Shown in pieces: positions 36,180-47,139 of a DNA stretch of 64,000 bases. The notes under the pieces are model-generated. The model did no database searches. It saw only the letters and a program-made list of their open reading frames with translations, and was not told the origin of the DNA. Source of the stretch: Pinus tabuliformis. Lineage: Eukaryota; Streptophyta; Pinopsida; Pinales; Pinaceae. The stretch is taken from assembly GCA_031772625.1 (NCBI GenBank), contig CM062804.1, forward strand, positions 1,018,572,514-1,018,636,513. Direction: 5' to 3'. The position numbers and the translations under genes were made by a program. The number at the start of each line of letters is the position of its first letter. Positions within the stretch are counted from its first letter, which is position 1.

Positions 36180-37385
36180 TGTAAAAATTTTGAATAATAA
36201 ACACATATTCAATAGAGATTATCCCGATTATACACTATTGTGGAATACATGCATAATACATAACCTCCTCTACATTGATAATCAATTTAGTAGCATCAAA
36301 AACAATGAAACATCAAACGCATGCACACATTAACACAGTATGTAACCCAGGGAAAGCTTACAGTTGAAAACCCCACACTATTTGTATATTAATGATTGAG
36401 AACATGTAACATTACATAGTACAATACTCCTCACAAGTATCCAGCACTATCTCCACCTGTTACACACAATACAGCTCAGATCTGATCTCCAAATCTCCTC
36501 CGCTGCTTGCCTGCCTCCACTACACAATCCTGCAAGAGAATGAATGATGAATGGCTGATCCAAACTCCTATTTACCTTGTGAAAATCACTCACACTAGAA
36601 ATCATGTGAGCACAGGCTATTCTACTGGGCATATGAAATTCTCATGGGCATACTCAATCCTTTGATTGTGCAAGATCTCATGCATAACTATAGTCACAAC
36701 TGATAGCAATATCAACCTCTAACACCTGTCTCCACTGAACTGTACATGCACTGAGTTAACTAATGTATTCTTCAGTTGCATTATGAGTTAATAATTAGTG
36801 AATTAATTAATAACTAATTCACACAACTCATCACTTAGTCTATTGGCCAGTTAGACTAAATATAACTAGTTCAACTAAGTCAAACTGAACACAACTCCAT
36901 TAACTTCTCATCCAACTCCACAGAACTCAACCACATGAGTTCTAATTGATGTCCTGCATGAAATAGCTCAACTGATCCACAAATAAAGTGTATTTCCTTC
37001 TGACAACTGCATGTGCCACATCTGTGGCTCAAACTGAAGTGCTCCAAGAGGATAAGATAAAGTTTATAGTCTAAATATTATTATGAGACAATAATATTTG
37101 ACTTTTCTATTTTTGACTAGCAGTCTAAAAATAGACTCTGATCACTCCTGCTGTGATCCAAAAATAGAATTCCATCTATTTTTCCCAACATGACCAATCA
37201 TCCATAAACAGCAAACTGCAACTCATAGACCATGATCCATATGTCTAAAAATAGACATAGTCTAAAAATAGACTTTGCGCCAAAACTTGCCTGCGGGACC
37301 ACTTAGTGAAGGTGAATCCTTTCCACTAAGCTCCATCATCTTGTTGCATTCTCAACAAGCATTTCTTGTTGCACACTTTTCAACA
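36180..37385 (-). repeat. 5' LTR of COP-A2 (right in the window)
   Basis: Matches the other COP-A2 LTR and the COP-A1 LTR; it keeps several CTATTTTTAG or CTAAAAATAG boxes. Confidence 0.92.
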
Positions 37386-37534
37386 AAAACAACCCTACAC
37401 CTAATACCTAGTGACCAAATTTTAATTTAAGACCCACTGAAATGACAAAATTTGACTTTGACACCCTGAGACCACTTTGTAAGAGCATATTTGATCACTG
37501 ATGGAAGGATTCAAAGGTTGACACTAACAGGTTG

Positions 37535-37808
37535 AATTTGAGATGTCTATGCTTGGAAAACATTATTATGTCCTTGGTTTTTAGATTGCACAATCTTCAA
37601 AAGAAATTTTATCTCACAAAGTAAGTATCTCAAGGAAGTTTTGAAGAAATTCGGTATGGAGGAATGTCCTTTGCTAAGCACTCCAATGGTTACAGGTTGC
37701 AAAATCAATAAGACTTATGAATCACCAGAGGTGGATCATACTTTATGTATATTTTTTATTATAATACTCTTATACTTGGCAGCCTCTATAGCATACATTA
37801 TGCAAGAA
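37535..37808 (+). pseudogene. RT region of COP-C, right part
   Basis: Continues the RT domain interrupted by INS-B: FEMSMLGK, the SQSKYL-like box, then EECPLLSTPMVTGCKI (37641-37700). COP-D interrupts the domain again at its RNase H border. Fossil. Confidence 0.8.
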
Positions 37809-37813
37809 GTTGG

Positions 37814-38981
37814 CGTTGAAATGTGTAACTAGGTCCAATCTTCACAATGTCTATTATAATCGTGATTTTATATATTTTATATTAAAGAGAAAATAAATTT
37901 ATTATTGGAATTCTTGATGCATGGGTATCATGCTCAAGATAATTTATTTATAGGTCAACCACCCATTGAGTTCTTCTAGGTATTGGTATTGAATGAACAA
38001 GTCAAAAGAGTTATTGTCATACATGTAAGACAACTTTGGGTATGTTGTATCTTGTAAAGAATTTTTTTGTAAAGTCAAAAGTGTCATAAAGACCCTCCAA
38101 TACCTTGTCAAACAAGTTGTCCTACAATAAGGATCAAGTCGGCCTCATGGATAGCAATTTTACCTCATAAGAAGCCTATGTATAAGAGAACCTCATATTC
38201 ATTTAAAGAGGCATTCGACAAGCAAGAAAGCAAGTTCGATCTCCTCAAGAAAGAAGATGGAAAAGGACGAAAATCAAGGAAAAGAAGAAAGAGAAGAAAT
38301 ATGAAAGTTTTGGACCTCTCTCTCTCTCATGTTAGTGTTTCTAAAGTAGTTGCTAGACTGAAATTGCAGAAATTGCTAGGGAAGTCGAAGTTGCAGAAGA
38401 AATTGTTGGGGAAGTTGAAGTTGAAAAAGAAGCTACTAGGGAAGTCAAATTTTTTAGGAAGTAAAATTTGTTGCTAGGTCACAATTATTAGAAGGTTGGT
38501 GTTGTTGGAAGTTTTTGGGGGTCAAAGTTGTTGGAATTTTTTGGGTCGAAGTTACTAGAAGTTGTTGGGTCAAAGTTGTTGGATGTTGTTGAGTCAAAGT
38601 TGTTGTGTTGAAATTGTCGGAAGCTGCTAGGTGAAAGTAGCTGGAAAAAAAAATTCATCAAGAAGGAGAAGTTTGACTTGGTCTTTGAGTGGTATTTGAA
38701 AAGAGTATTATGTCTTGGAATTTTTCATCTAAACATTCTATAAGAAGAGGAGAATTCTTGTGGGTTTTTCTCTCAAGAGGAGAGGTTTTGGCCATGGCTT
38801 GCAACCTACATTTTGTGTCCTCTTGTCTATTTGATCTTCATATTTTGGTAGTTTTTCTATGATAAGAACATAATAATAATAAATTAAATAAGAATTTAAT
38901 CAAGTTAAGTTAAAATACATCACAAGCAGTTATCAAAGTAAGATAAATCACCTAATCTAGTTGCCCTTGTATTTCTCAACA
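37814..38981 (+). repeat. Left LTR of COP-D
   Basis: Starts GTTGAAATGTGTAACTAGG and ends ATTTCTCAACA next to the primer site. Within it, about 38350-38640, short AAGTTGTTGGG-like units are repeated many times, as also in the right LTR. Confidence 0.9.
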
Positions 38982-40264
38982 TGGTATCAGAAGGAAACAA
39001 AATCAACGAAATGAAACTTGAAGAAATGTCATCAATTGAAGAAGGATACATAAGGTCCAAGCACAAGGATATCATCAAGAAGGATTAATCCACACATCAT
39101 GTTGAAGGAAGGAACTATGGAGCATCAAAGAAGAAGAAGACCTCAAAATTCCTAGCTCATTCAAAGAATGACTCTACACTTGAATTATTCTTGGGAAGCT
39201 CACACAATCATCATCCAAGTAAGTAAAAAGAATCATTTCAGTCATCATAAAAGGAATCAAGACTACCTCCCTCTCTTGGAAAAGAAGCATTTTCATCTCT
39301 GAAGAATGAACACATCTTTAAGAAAGAAATCATCATCGAGAAGGGATCTTCAATTGTCAACATCATCAAGAAGGAATCAAGTTGAAGATATTATCTAAGA
39401 GGATCTTCACTTAAAATTAAGTAGATACATGACTTCATTTGCAAGGAGAGCAGCAAACTGGTTAGGTCATCAAATTTCCTTGCATGGAAAAATAGGATAG
39501 ATTTTATCCTCGTATAGAATGAAGTTATTGAATATGCTAAGGGTTCAATCCCTAAATAATATCAAGAGAAATATCAATCACTATCAAAGTAGATGAAAGG
39601 GGAAATAAAGACTTAAAGAATCCTCATAGAATGAATCAAGTATTCCCTCATCCCTTATGTAGGAAAGTTGGAAAAACTGAAAGATATCTATGAAAATTTG
39701 GTAGAATTGTTTTCCATAAGTATTGCAGGAGAAGTTATATCATTAATAATTGAATGATACAAAATTAAGGTATCTAAGGATGAAGGGATATCCTCATACC
39801 TTATGAGGGTATCTCAAATAAGAAAACAACTACAATAATCAAGGGAAATAATGTTCAATAAAGAAATGACCATCATTGTGATCAATGCACTACGTGATGA
39901 ATGGGGTAATTTTGTATCAAGTATTTATGGAAAGAAGGAAGCCACTCCATTAAGTGAAATTTGGTCATTATGTGAGATTGAGGAAACTAGGTTGAAGGAA
40001 AAAATTGATGTTTGATCAAATGAACAAGTTCAAGCATATGCTGCCATGGTCAGGAGAAAAGGAAAGTTTGGAAAGTTTGATCCTCGGAAAAAGAAGAAGA
40101 TCAATATGTCAAATATACAATGTTATAAGTGTAATGAATATGGGAACTTTAAAATGAACTGTCCCAAACTCAAGAAAACGAGAAAAGAAAGGAAAGAAAT
40201 GAGGCCCATGCTATCAAAGAAGTGGAAGAATCAGAAAAGAATAAATCAAAAAAGAAGGAAGTGA
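38982..40264 (+). pseudogene. Primer site and gag region of COP-D
   Basis: TGGTATCAGAAGG begins the internal part. Gag-like text includes NFLAWKNRIDFIL, INALRDEWGNFVSSIYGKKE and SEIWSLCEIEETRLKEK, then a basic stretch and a knuckle of the form CX2CX4(H-position)X4C reading C-YK-C-NEYG.F.KMN-C at about 40118-40160. It matches the UBN2-type gag of plant Copia. Fossil. Confidence 0.7.
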
Positions 40265-42151
40265 AATATATCTACTATGACTGAGATAACCTCCTTCACT
40301 TAGTTATTTTTAGTTATAGAAGATGATAAAAAGCATCACAAGTATGATAGGATGAATTATAGCAAGATAGAGATGACATCAAAATAGAAGTATGGAATGA
40401 TAGTTGAAGTCAAAGTATGTTTTGAGCAGTCATCATGATAGAAAGGAAGTAGCTCATGGTATATTCTTTGAATGCATGTAAAGTTAACTGAAATAGTAGT
40501 ATATATGGTTGGACAAAGTCATCTAGCAAGATAAAAGATAAAACAGGTCATCATACATCATCATTATTAGGAAGGAGAATTTACAGAATGGGGATCATTA
40601 AGATCCTCCACTATAATCTTTATAAGAAGGTTCACTTAGAAGAAGCAAGTGCCTTGCAAATAGTCCACATTCCACCTAGTGTGGGATCCATTGGTAAGGT
40701 AAGATGACAAATATGTGCAACATTTTCAGTTGGTTGAAGCACTTATATCTTCAAGCAAGAAAAGGAATAAGCTAGAAGGAAGTCTAGATGACCAAAAGAA
40801 TGAAAAGGTATGTATATATTTGATGGATAAAGTCATGTCATCATATAGTTTCATATAGCATGGTTAAACACTCTATCTCATGAGCATGATCAAAGAAGAA
40901 GGATATCTTCCATTAGAATGATGCATGAAGGCATGTATACAATGTGCCTTGAACTCTTCTATATATTGATAAGATGAAATCAACTTAATATGACCTCATA
41001 TGGAATATGAGGTAGTTTACATTCATGGTTCTTATGTAAATAAGATACCGAGGAAAGAAATATGTGAAGAAGATGAAAGAAGATTTCATGAAATATGTAT
41101 CTATGGTCATGAAAGATAAGATAAGGGATCAACATCTAAGAACAAGAAGGATTAGTTATGACATCTCCATGGAAAAGGTATGAAGACCTTGACATGTATG
41201 CTGGAAAAGAAGAACCTTGGCAATGTTGGGTTGTTACAAGGCTTCAAAAAGAGGTTTGTAGAAAGTCACCTACAACCTATACTCATGAGATTGGATGGAA
41301 GATATTGAAAGAAACATGACTTGGAAGAGGTAGTTGTAAATCCATATGTGGAATAGAAGATCACTTTCTGATGAAGAGAAGGATGACATGATTATTATTT
41401 CAACCCGATGGTTCATTGAATGGAAGTGATGGAGAAAGAGGGTCAAAGCCCTACAAGAAGTTATGATGAAGAAGGCTCCGTAATGAAGAAGATGAATTTC
41501 ATGACATGATGCAGAAATAAGATCCCTACAATAAGTTAATAGTACCATGATCTCCACCAAAGAGCGGATAGTTTCTATTGGAAACAAGTCCCTAGTTGAA
41601 AGGGAGCTTAGGCAAGTCCCTTGTTAAAAGGGAGATTGAATATATTCCTTTTATAGGAATGAGTATATATTCCCTAGTTAAGAGGAGAGATAGACACATC
41701 ATTATTGTCTTCATGATATGAAGAAAGAATGGAGGATTGGGTAAGCATCTGAATTATAATCATCTTTGTGGATGTGGTAGGGCATCCAATAGGCAAGAGT
41801 ATTTGAAGAGGAAATTCCTTGAGGATGTGTTATTCCAAAATAGGAATATTCCTAAAAGGACATACCTTGTGAATATTTGGGTGGGGTACGTTCCTTAAGA
41901 GACAATGATGATGGTGCCTATCAGTCATTGTCTCACCAAAATTGTGCTTCGATCTTGTGGAGAGATAGAGTTATTAGTCAAAGCCTTGCTATGTGACAAT
42001 GTTGGTTGATACGATGAGATTCAAAGATATAAGATGAAATAATAGCTTATAATATAGCTTACCAATCTGACTCCTCTTATGAAAATTCTTCAGTATGAGA
42101 ATGTCCAAGTACCGTGTATGTATTATGAATACCTCCCTATTTAAGAGGAAG
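40265..42151 (+). other. Non-coding interior of COP-D
   Basis: Nearly 1.9 kb rich in GAAGAAG, GATGAAG and AAGGAA text. No pol domain is recognised on either strand. Open frames are short and without familiar boxes. Confidence 0.5.
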
Positions 42152-43316
42152 TGTTGAAATGTATAACTAGGTCCAGTCTTCATAAAGTATAGTAATCATG
42201 ATTTTATATATTTGATATTAAAGAGAAAATAAAGTTATAATTGTCATTCTTGATGCATGGGTTTCATGCTCAAGATAAATTTATTTATAGGTCAAGCACC
42301 CATTGAGTGCTTCTAGGGCTTGGCATTGTGTAAAAAGTTCAAAAGATTCATTGTCATACATGTAAGACCCCTTGGGCATGTTGTTTCATTTAAAGAAAAA
42401 AATTGTAAAGTCAAAAGTGTCATAAAGACCCTTCAAGACCTTGTCAAACAAGTTGACCTACGAGAAGGATCAAGTCTGCCTCATGGATAGGAATTTGACC
42501 TCCCAAGAAGCATATATATAAGGGCACCTCAACTTCATTTCAAGAGACATTTGATAAACAAGAAATAAAGTTCGATCTCTTGAAGAAAGAAGTTGGAAAA
42601 GGATTAAAATCAAGGAAAGGAAGAAAGAGAAACAAGATCACGGTTTTGGACCTCTCTCTCTCTCACGTTATGGTTTCTAAAGTAGCTACTAGACCTAAAT
42701 TTCAGAAGTTGTTGGGGGAAGTTGAAGTTACAGAAGAAACTGTTGGGGAAGTCAAAGTTGCAGAAGAAGTTGTTGGGGAATTCGAAGTTGTTGGGAAGTC
42801 AAGTTTGTTGCTAGGTAAAAATTGTTTCAAGGTCAAACTTGTTGGAAGTTGTTGGGGCTCGAAGTTGTTGGAAGTTGTTGGGTCAAAATTGTTATAAGTT
42901 GTTGGGTCGAAGTTGATAGAATTTACTGAGTCAAAGTTGTTGGGTCGAAATTTCTAGAAGTTGTTAGGTCAAAATAGCTAGAAAGAAAATTTCATCAAGA
43001 AGGAGAGGTTTGACTTGGTCTTGGATGGGTCTTTGGAAAGGGTCTTAGGTCTTGGAATTCATCATCTAAACATTCTATATGAAGAGAAGAACTCTTGTGG
43101 GTTTTCCTCTCAAGAGGAGAGGTTTTGGACCTTGCTTGCAACCTACATTTTGTGTCCTCTTGTCTATTTGATCTTCATATTTTGGTAGTTGTTTGATGAT
43201 TGGAACATAATAATAAAATGAAAGAAAAGGCTAATCAAGTTAACTTAAAATACATCACAAGCAGTTATCAAAGTAAGAGAAATCACCTAATCTAGTTGCC
43301 CCTAGATTTCTCAATA
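42152..43316 (+). repeat. Right LTR of COP-D
   Basis: TGTTGAAATGTATAACTAGG to GATTTCTCAATA, the counterpart of 37814-38981. COP-C RNase H text starts again right after the GTTGG duplication. Confidence 0.9.
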
Positions 43317-43990
43317 GTTGGTATTGTTGGAATATTTCAAGTAGCCCTTAGACACAGTCATCTCCTTATAGCAAAGATGATTTTCAAATATCTAAGAGCC
43401 ACAATAGACTATGGTATTTGGTACCCCAAAGGTAAATATTTTTCACTAATTGTTTTTTACTAGTGTTGATTGGGCACGTGATGTATATGACTAAAAAAGA
43501 ACTATTGGTAGTGTTTTCTTTCTTAGTGATTGTCTTGTTTCATGGTTGAGAAAGAAGTAAGCTTCATTTCTCTATCTAATGCTAAAGCATAATATATAGC
43601 AATATCTTTTTGTTGCAATCAGCTATTATGGATAAAGTAGACTTGACAATATGTGCAAGTAATATATGGCCAGCCAATACAAATCATTTGTGATAATATT
43701 AGTGTAATCATCATATCCAAGAACATTTCTTTTCACTCCATGACAAACCACATTCCAATCAAGTACCAATTCCTATGAGATCAAGTTTCAAATTAGATTG
43801 TAAAGTTGGAGTATGTACCTACAAAAGAGTAGGTAGCTAATATATTCACCAAAACTCTCCCAAGAGATTAATTTGAGTACTTAAGGAAAATATTGGGAGT
43901 AATTCCTCTTACCTTCCTCTACCATATCTTCCCCAAGAGGAATAAAGGCATTTATCAAGCACTCAACATATCAAAAGGGAGATTCTCAAT
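43317..43990 (+). pseudogene. RNase H region of COP-C
   Basis: Reads RATIDYGIWYPKG, then the SVDWA, SLSNAKA, CDNISVI and HIPIKYQF boxes of Copia RNase H, and a C-terminal FTKTLPREKFEYLRKILGVIPL-like tail. From about 43990 to 44280 lies the purine-rich 3' non-coding part. Fossil. Confidence 0.8.
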
Positions 43991-44281
43991 CCACATGATC
44001 AGTAGGACAGGGGGATATTGGTTGTAGTGGGGGCATATTATTTTATTTTCCATTGATATAAAAGGGGGAGCAATAAGAAAAACATTGCCTAAGTATGATC
44101 AGAAGTAAAGTACAAATAATTGCATGGAGAATTCAATTAACTAGTGTAGGAACAAGTGTACATAGGCGTTGAAAGAAATATTATTCATATACCTATATAT
44201 ATGCTTTTATTGTTTGACATGTTTGACATAATGCATGCTTTTATGATTGTTTCCAATGCTTTTGGTGTTTCCATCAATGCC

Positions 44282-44293
44282 AGAGGGGGAGAA
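44282..44293 (+). other. Polypurine tract of COP-C
   Basis: AGAGGGGGAGAA directly before TGTTAGACATATGTTGTC, the same arrangement as in SIRE-like Copia elements. Confidence 0.75.
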
Positions 44294-44943
44294 TGTTAGA
44301 CATATGTTGTCATTGATGTCAAAGGATGTCAAATGAAGTCATGGATTGATCAAGATCAATTGTATGCATTCTTTTTGGAGTAGAGACTTTGGATCCATTT
44401 TAAAAATAGAAGATTAGATTATATGTGCTTGGAAATGACATAGATGGAATGATCGGAAATAACTTTCCAATGGTATATCAAAGTCTAAAAAGGGTTTCTT
44501 GGATCAAAATTTATTGCAGGCCAAAGCTCAGAGGTTAAAAGGTCAAAGGCTACAAGCCTAACTTTGGTGGAAAACTTGGTGATCTCCAAGCTTGATAAAA
44601 TCGCCAGATATTGGAGGAACCAATGTGCCATATATTTGGAATCAAGCATAGATTTTGTAGCACATGATAGGCATGTTTCAAAGTGTAAGAGGTATAGCAC
44701 GGGTCCCCAACGAGTTTTCCATGAACTTTTCCTTTGGTGCTCAAGTCTACAACCCAGGGTAACAGAGCATTGAGACATAGTGGCGAGCAAAGATGGATGA
44801 GTGCTCAAGTTTATTGGCATAATTTATTCAGATGGGCACCCCACTTGACACATAACCCTTACAATTTGACCCCAGTGGTATCCTCTGCAACTCAAAGTTT
44901 TATTTCTGGGGAATGGGAAAATTCCTATATATTGCAGTGAAAA

Positions 44944-45857
44944 TGATATGAATAAGATCATTATATTGTTTGTCATCCATATCAATGCATTTGGACTGGA
45001 AAAAGTGGAGGGATCATCTCACGGGACCGCTTTTACCGGCAGAACCCTGTTTGGTGAAACGGGGTCTGAAACCTTCCGGGAGTGTTTTGAGGCATCAAAC
45101 GACGTTTTTTGTGGGTAAAATTTTTTCACTCTAGTGCACCACATTTTTATGCTATTCTACACACAAATACATTTCAAAACAATGCAATAAGTGCATCAAT
45201 TAGATTTTGTATGCAAAATTTATGCCACTCATAAGTTGACCTTCATGTTTTCACACCTATAGTTTGGGAGGATGATGCATCAGCCCCCATTATTTATGGA
45301 AAGGAGCTAGACACATGTTTGTGATGTAAAATACTCTAGAAGATTCTATATTGTAGCTCTAGTTAAGAGTTAATTTAGTAAAAAATAACCATTAGTAGGC
45401 TATCGGGTTGTGTTATAACCGGGCCACTAGGAGGAAGAGGCATTCCACTCTTTCGTGAGAATTTTTTCCATAGCTGAGAAAAGATAGCCATGAGATATAG
45501 GAGGTATAGCACACAGAGGCGATCTGTGCACTGTAGTAGCCCATTGGCCATAAACATTACTTCTTTGTACCTACATCCATATTTTTAAACAGAGAAAGAG
45601 AGTGATGCGGCCTCACCTTCTAAATGGGTTTTCTCCCAAAAGGGTTTCCCATAGAGAATATCTTGTGTCTTATGTGGGTGTGAGCTTATTTTGTCATTCT
45701 CTTCTTTTCTGCATAATTTCCATCCACGTGCATGAACTAATTACAGTAAAATCTACAAATCTAGCATTTTAATAAAACTGTAATAGTGTAGAATTTGCAG
45801 AGTTTTAATATAATATTACTAGATCTATTGTGACGAACCGTCCAGTGGAATATCCAA
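44944..45857 (+). repeat. Left LTR of GYP-E
   Basis: Matches 50597-51507 along its length, including GCATCAGCCCCC-TTATTTATGGAAA and GTGACGAA near the right end. Confidence 0.88.
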
Positions 45858-45875
45858 GGACTTTTATGGATCATT

Positions 45876-45887
45876 TGGCATAAGAGC
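45876..45887 (+). other. Probable primer binding site of GYP-E
   Basis: TGGCATAAGAGC differs by two bases from TGGTATCAGAGC (initiator tRNA-Met). It lies about 18 bases beyond the LTR end, which is further than usual. Confidence 0.55.
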
Positions 45888-46199
45888 AAGTTCTTTGTGT
45901 ATTTTTGGATATTTTCAGGAGATCTTGGTTGGTGGGGTCAAAAATCGTAAAAACCTAATCATGGTTGATGAATTTGTAAACAAACCTCGTGATCCTACAA
46001 AGGTGAGGTTTTCGTAGATCGAACAATTAGTTGTGGATATAAACCGCAATTTAAACCTCCTCATGCATGGCAACCCTAAGAAATAAGCTGGGGATATTTA
46101 GAGAATATGGGGCTTCGAATGCAAAGGAAAAATTAAAAGGGGGATCAGGAGATCGTGAAGGCATGGAGAACCAGCCAAGAAAGAACCCAGAAAAGATCA

Positions 46200-46940
46200 A
46201 CCTAGTTTGAGTGTCATGAATCAATCCCTGTTCAAAATGAAGAAAAATTTTATATCAATATGTACCAAGGTGAGATTGACACTCTGAAGTTGAACCATTG
46301 GTTGCTGGAAGATAATTTCATCGTCCATCATATCGAGGAAGGGAAAAAGATCTCATTCGCACAGCTGAAAATAGAGGGCCATGCACTGAATTGGTGGTAA
46401 AGCCACATAGAAACCTTGAGGTTTGAGGGAGAACCTTGATTAACTAAGTTGGAGGATTTCAAAACCCTCATTAAGTCACAGTTTTATCCCATTAGGTAAG
46501 TGAAGGACCAATCAATCCAGTGGCATTACTTCAGGCAAAAGATGGGCCAAAACGTGCAGGAGTACACCACAGAATTTAGAAAGATGGTTATAATGCTAGG
46601 CATCTCTCCAAAGAACCTATATGTACTACTCAAGTATTTGGTGGGTCTACACCGCCATCTGCATGAGAAAGTGATGTTGTTCAATCCCAAATTAGTTGAC
46701 GAGGCTTTTGTACATGCATAGTACCTAGAGAACATAGGCCTGAAAAGAGCACAATCAAGTGGGTCGAAGCAGAAGGAGCAATAGGAAGCTTCTAAGAAGG
46801 GAAAGAAGAAGAAAAAAAGGGGGAAAACATGAAAATATGGCAGCCACAACATATCAGTGCAAAGATCTTGGCAACCACTGCAACCACTGTAACATTGATG
46901 GCCATATAGAGGAGAAGTGTTGGAAGTTTCATCTAGAGAT
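46200..46940 (+). pseudogene. gag region of GYP-E
   Basis: Retrotrans_gag text (LNHWLLEDNFIVHHIEEGKK, IEGHALNWW, IKSQFYPIR, WHYFRQKMGQNVQEYTTEF, NPKLVDEAF) is followed by a lysine-rich linker and a knuckle C-NH-C-NIDG-H-IEEK-C at about 46880-46922. Fossil. Confidence 0.85.
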
Positions 46941-47139
46941 AAACTCAAAGAACAAGAAGAAATATAATAATAAGAAGAATCTCATGGCCATTGATTCGAG
47001 CAACCAAGTTGAAAGCCTCATGGACATGGAGGAGAAGATCGTATGTACATCAGTGCAAATGGAGGTGAATCTGAGTAGCCTTGCAATAAGAAGAGAAAAA
47101 AATGACCAAACTCTTCCATAGAAAGATACAAGTCAAGAA

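Larger units (their letters stand above)
32774..37385 (-). mobile_element. COP-A2, reverse-orientation relative of COP-A1
   Basis: Flanked by AAAAC (32769-32773 and 37386-37390) inside INS-B. Both LTRs (about 1.14 and 1.21 kb) match the COP-A1 LTR; they differ from each other by about 5% by eye over the part compared. Primer site, gag, zinc-knuckle remainder, protease and polypurine tract are recognisable on the minus strand. Integrase, RT and RNase H domains are not, so this is a shortened, broken copy that could only have moved with help. COP-A1 lies about 14 kb away in the opposite orientation. Confidence 0.92.
29106..37529. mobile_element. INS-B, TG...CA element with 5-bp TSD, holding COP-A2
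   Basis: Begins TGTTAGAGCC and ends GACACTAACA, flanked by GGTTG (29101-29105 and 37530-37534); COP-C RT text continues across the empty site. Leaving out COP-A2 it is about 3.8 kb. TGTTAG...CTAACA ends and the 5-bp duplication point to the LTR class, but I see no second LTR, primer site or pol, so it could be a very long solo LTR or a non-autonomous element. It has a minus-strand protein-like region (30558-31221) and a family of dispersed motifs. A perfect 9-bp hairpin ACCTGGTAG/CTACCAGGT lies at about 29179-29202. Confidence 0.7.
37814..43316 (+). mobile_element. COP-D, gag-only Copia-type element
   Basis: LTRs of about 1.17 kb (37814-38981 and 42152-43316), GTTGG duplications on both sides (37809-37813 and 43317-43321), primer site TGGTATCAGA at 38982 and an AAGAGGAAG polypurine tract at 42143-42151. 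Only a gag-type region with a zinc knuckle is recognisable inside; 40265-42151 holds no protease, integrase or RT that I can see. That makes it a TR-GAG-like non-autonomous family. LTRs differ by roughly 10-15% by eye, so it is old. Fossil. Confidence 0.88.

Noticed and set aside
44485-44820. 111-codon minus-strand frame left of GYP-E
   Set aside because: Lies in what reads as COP-C LTR, has overlapping frames on the other strand and no recognisable motif.
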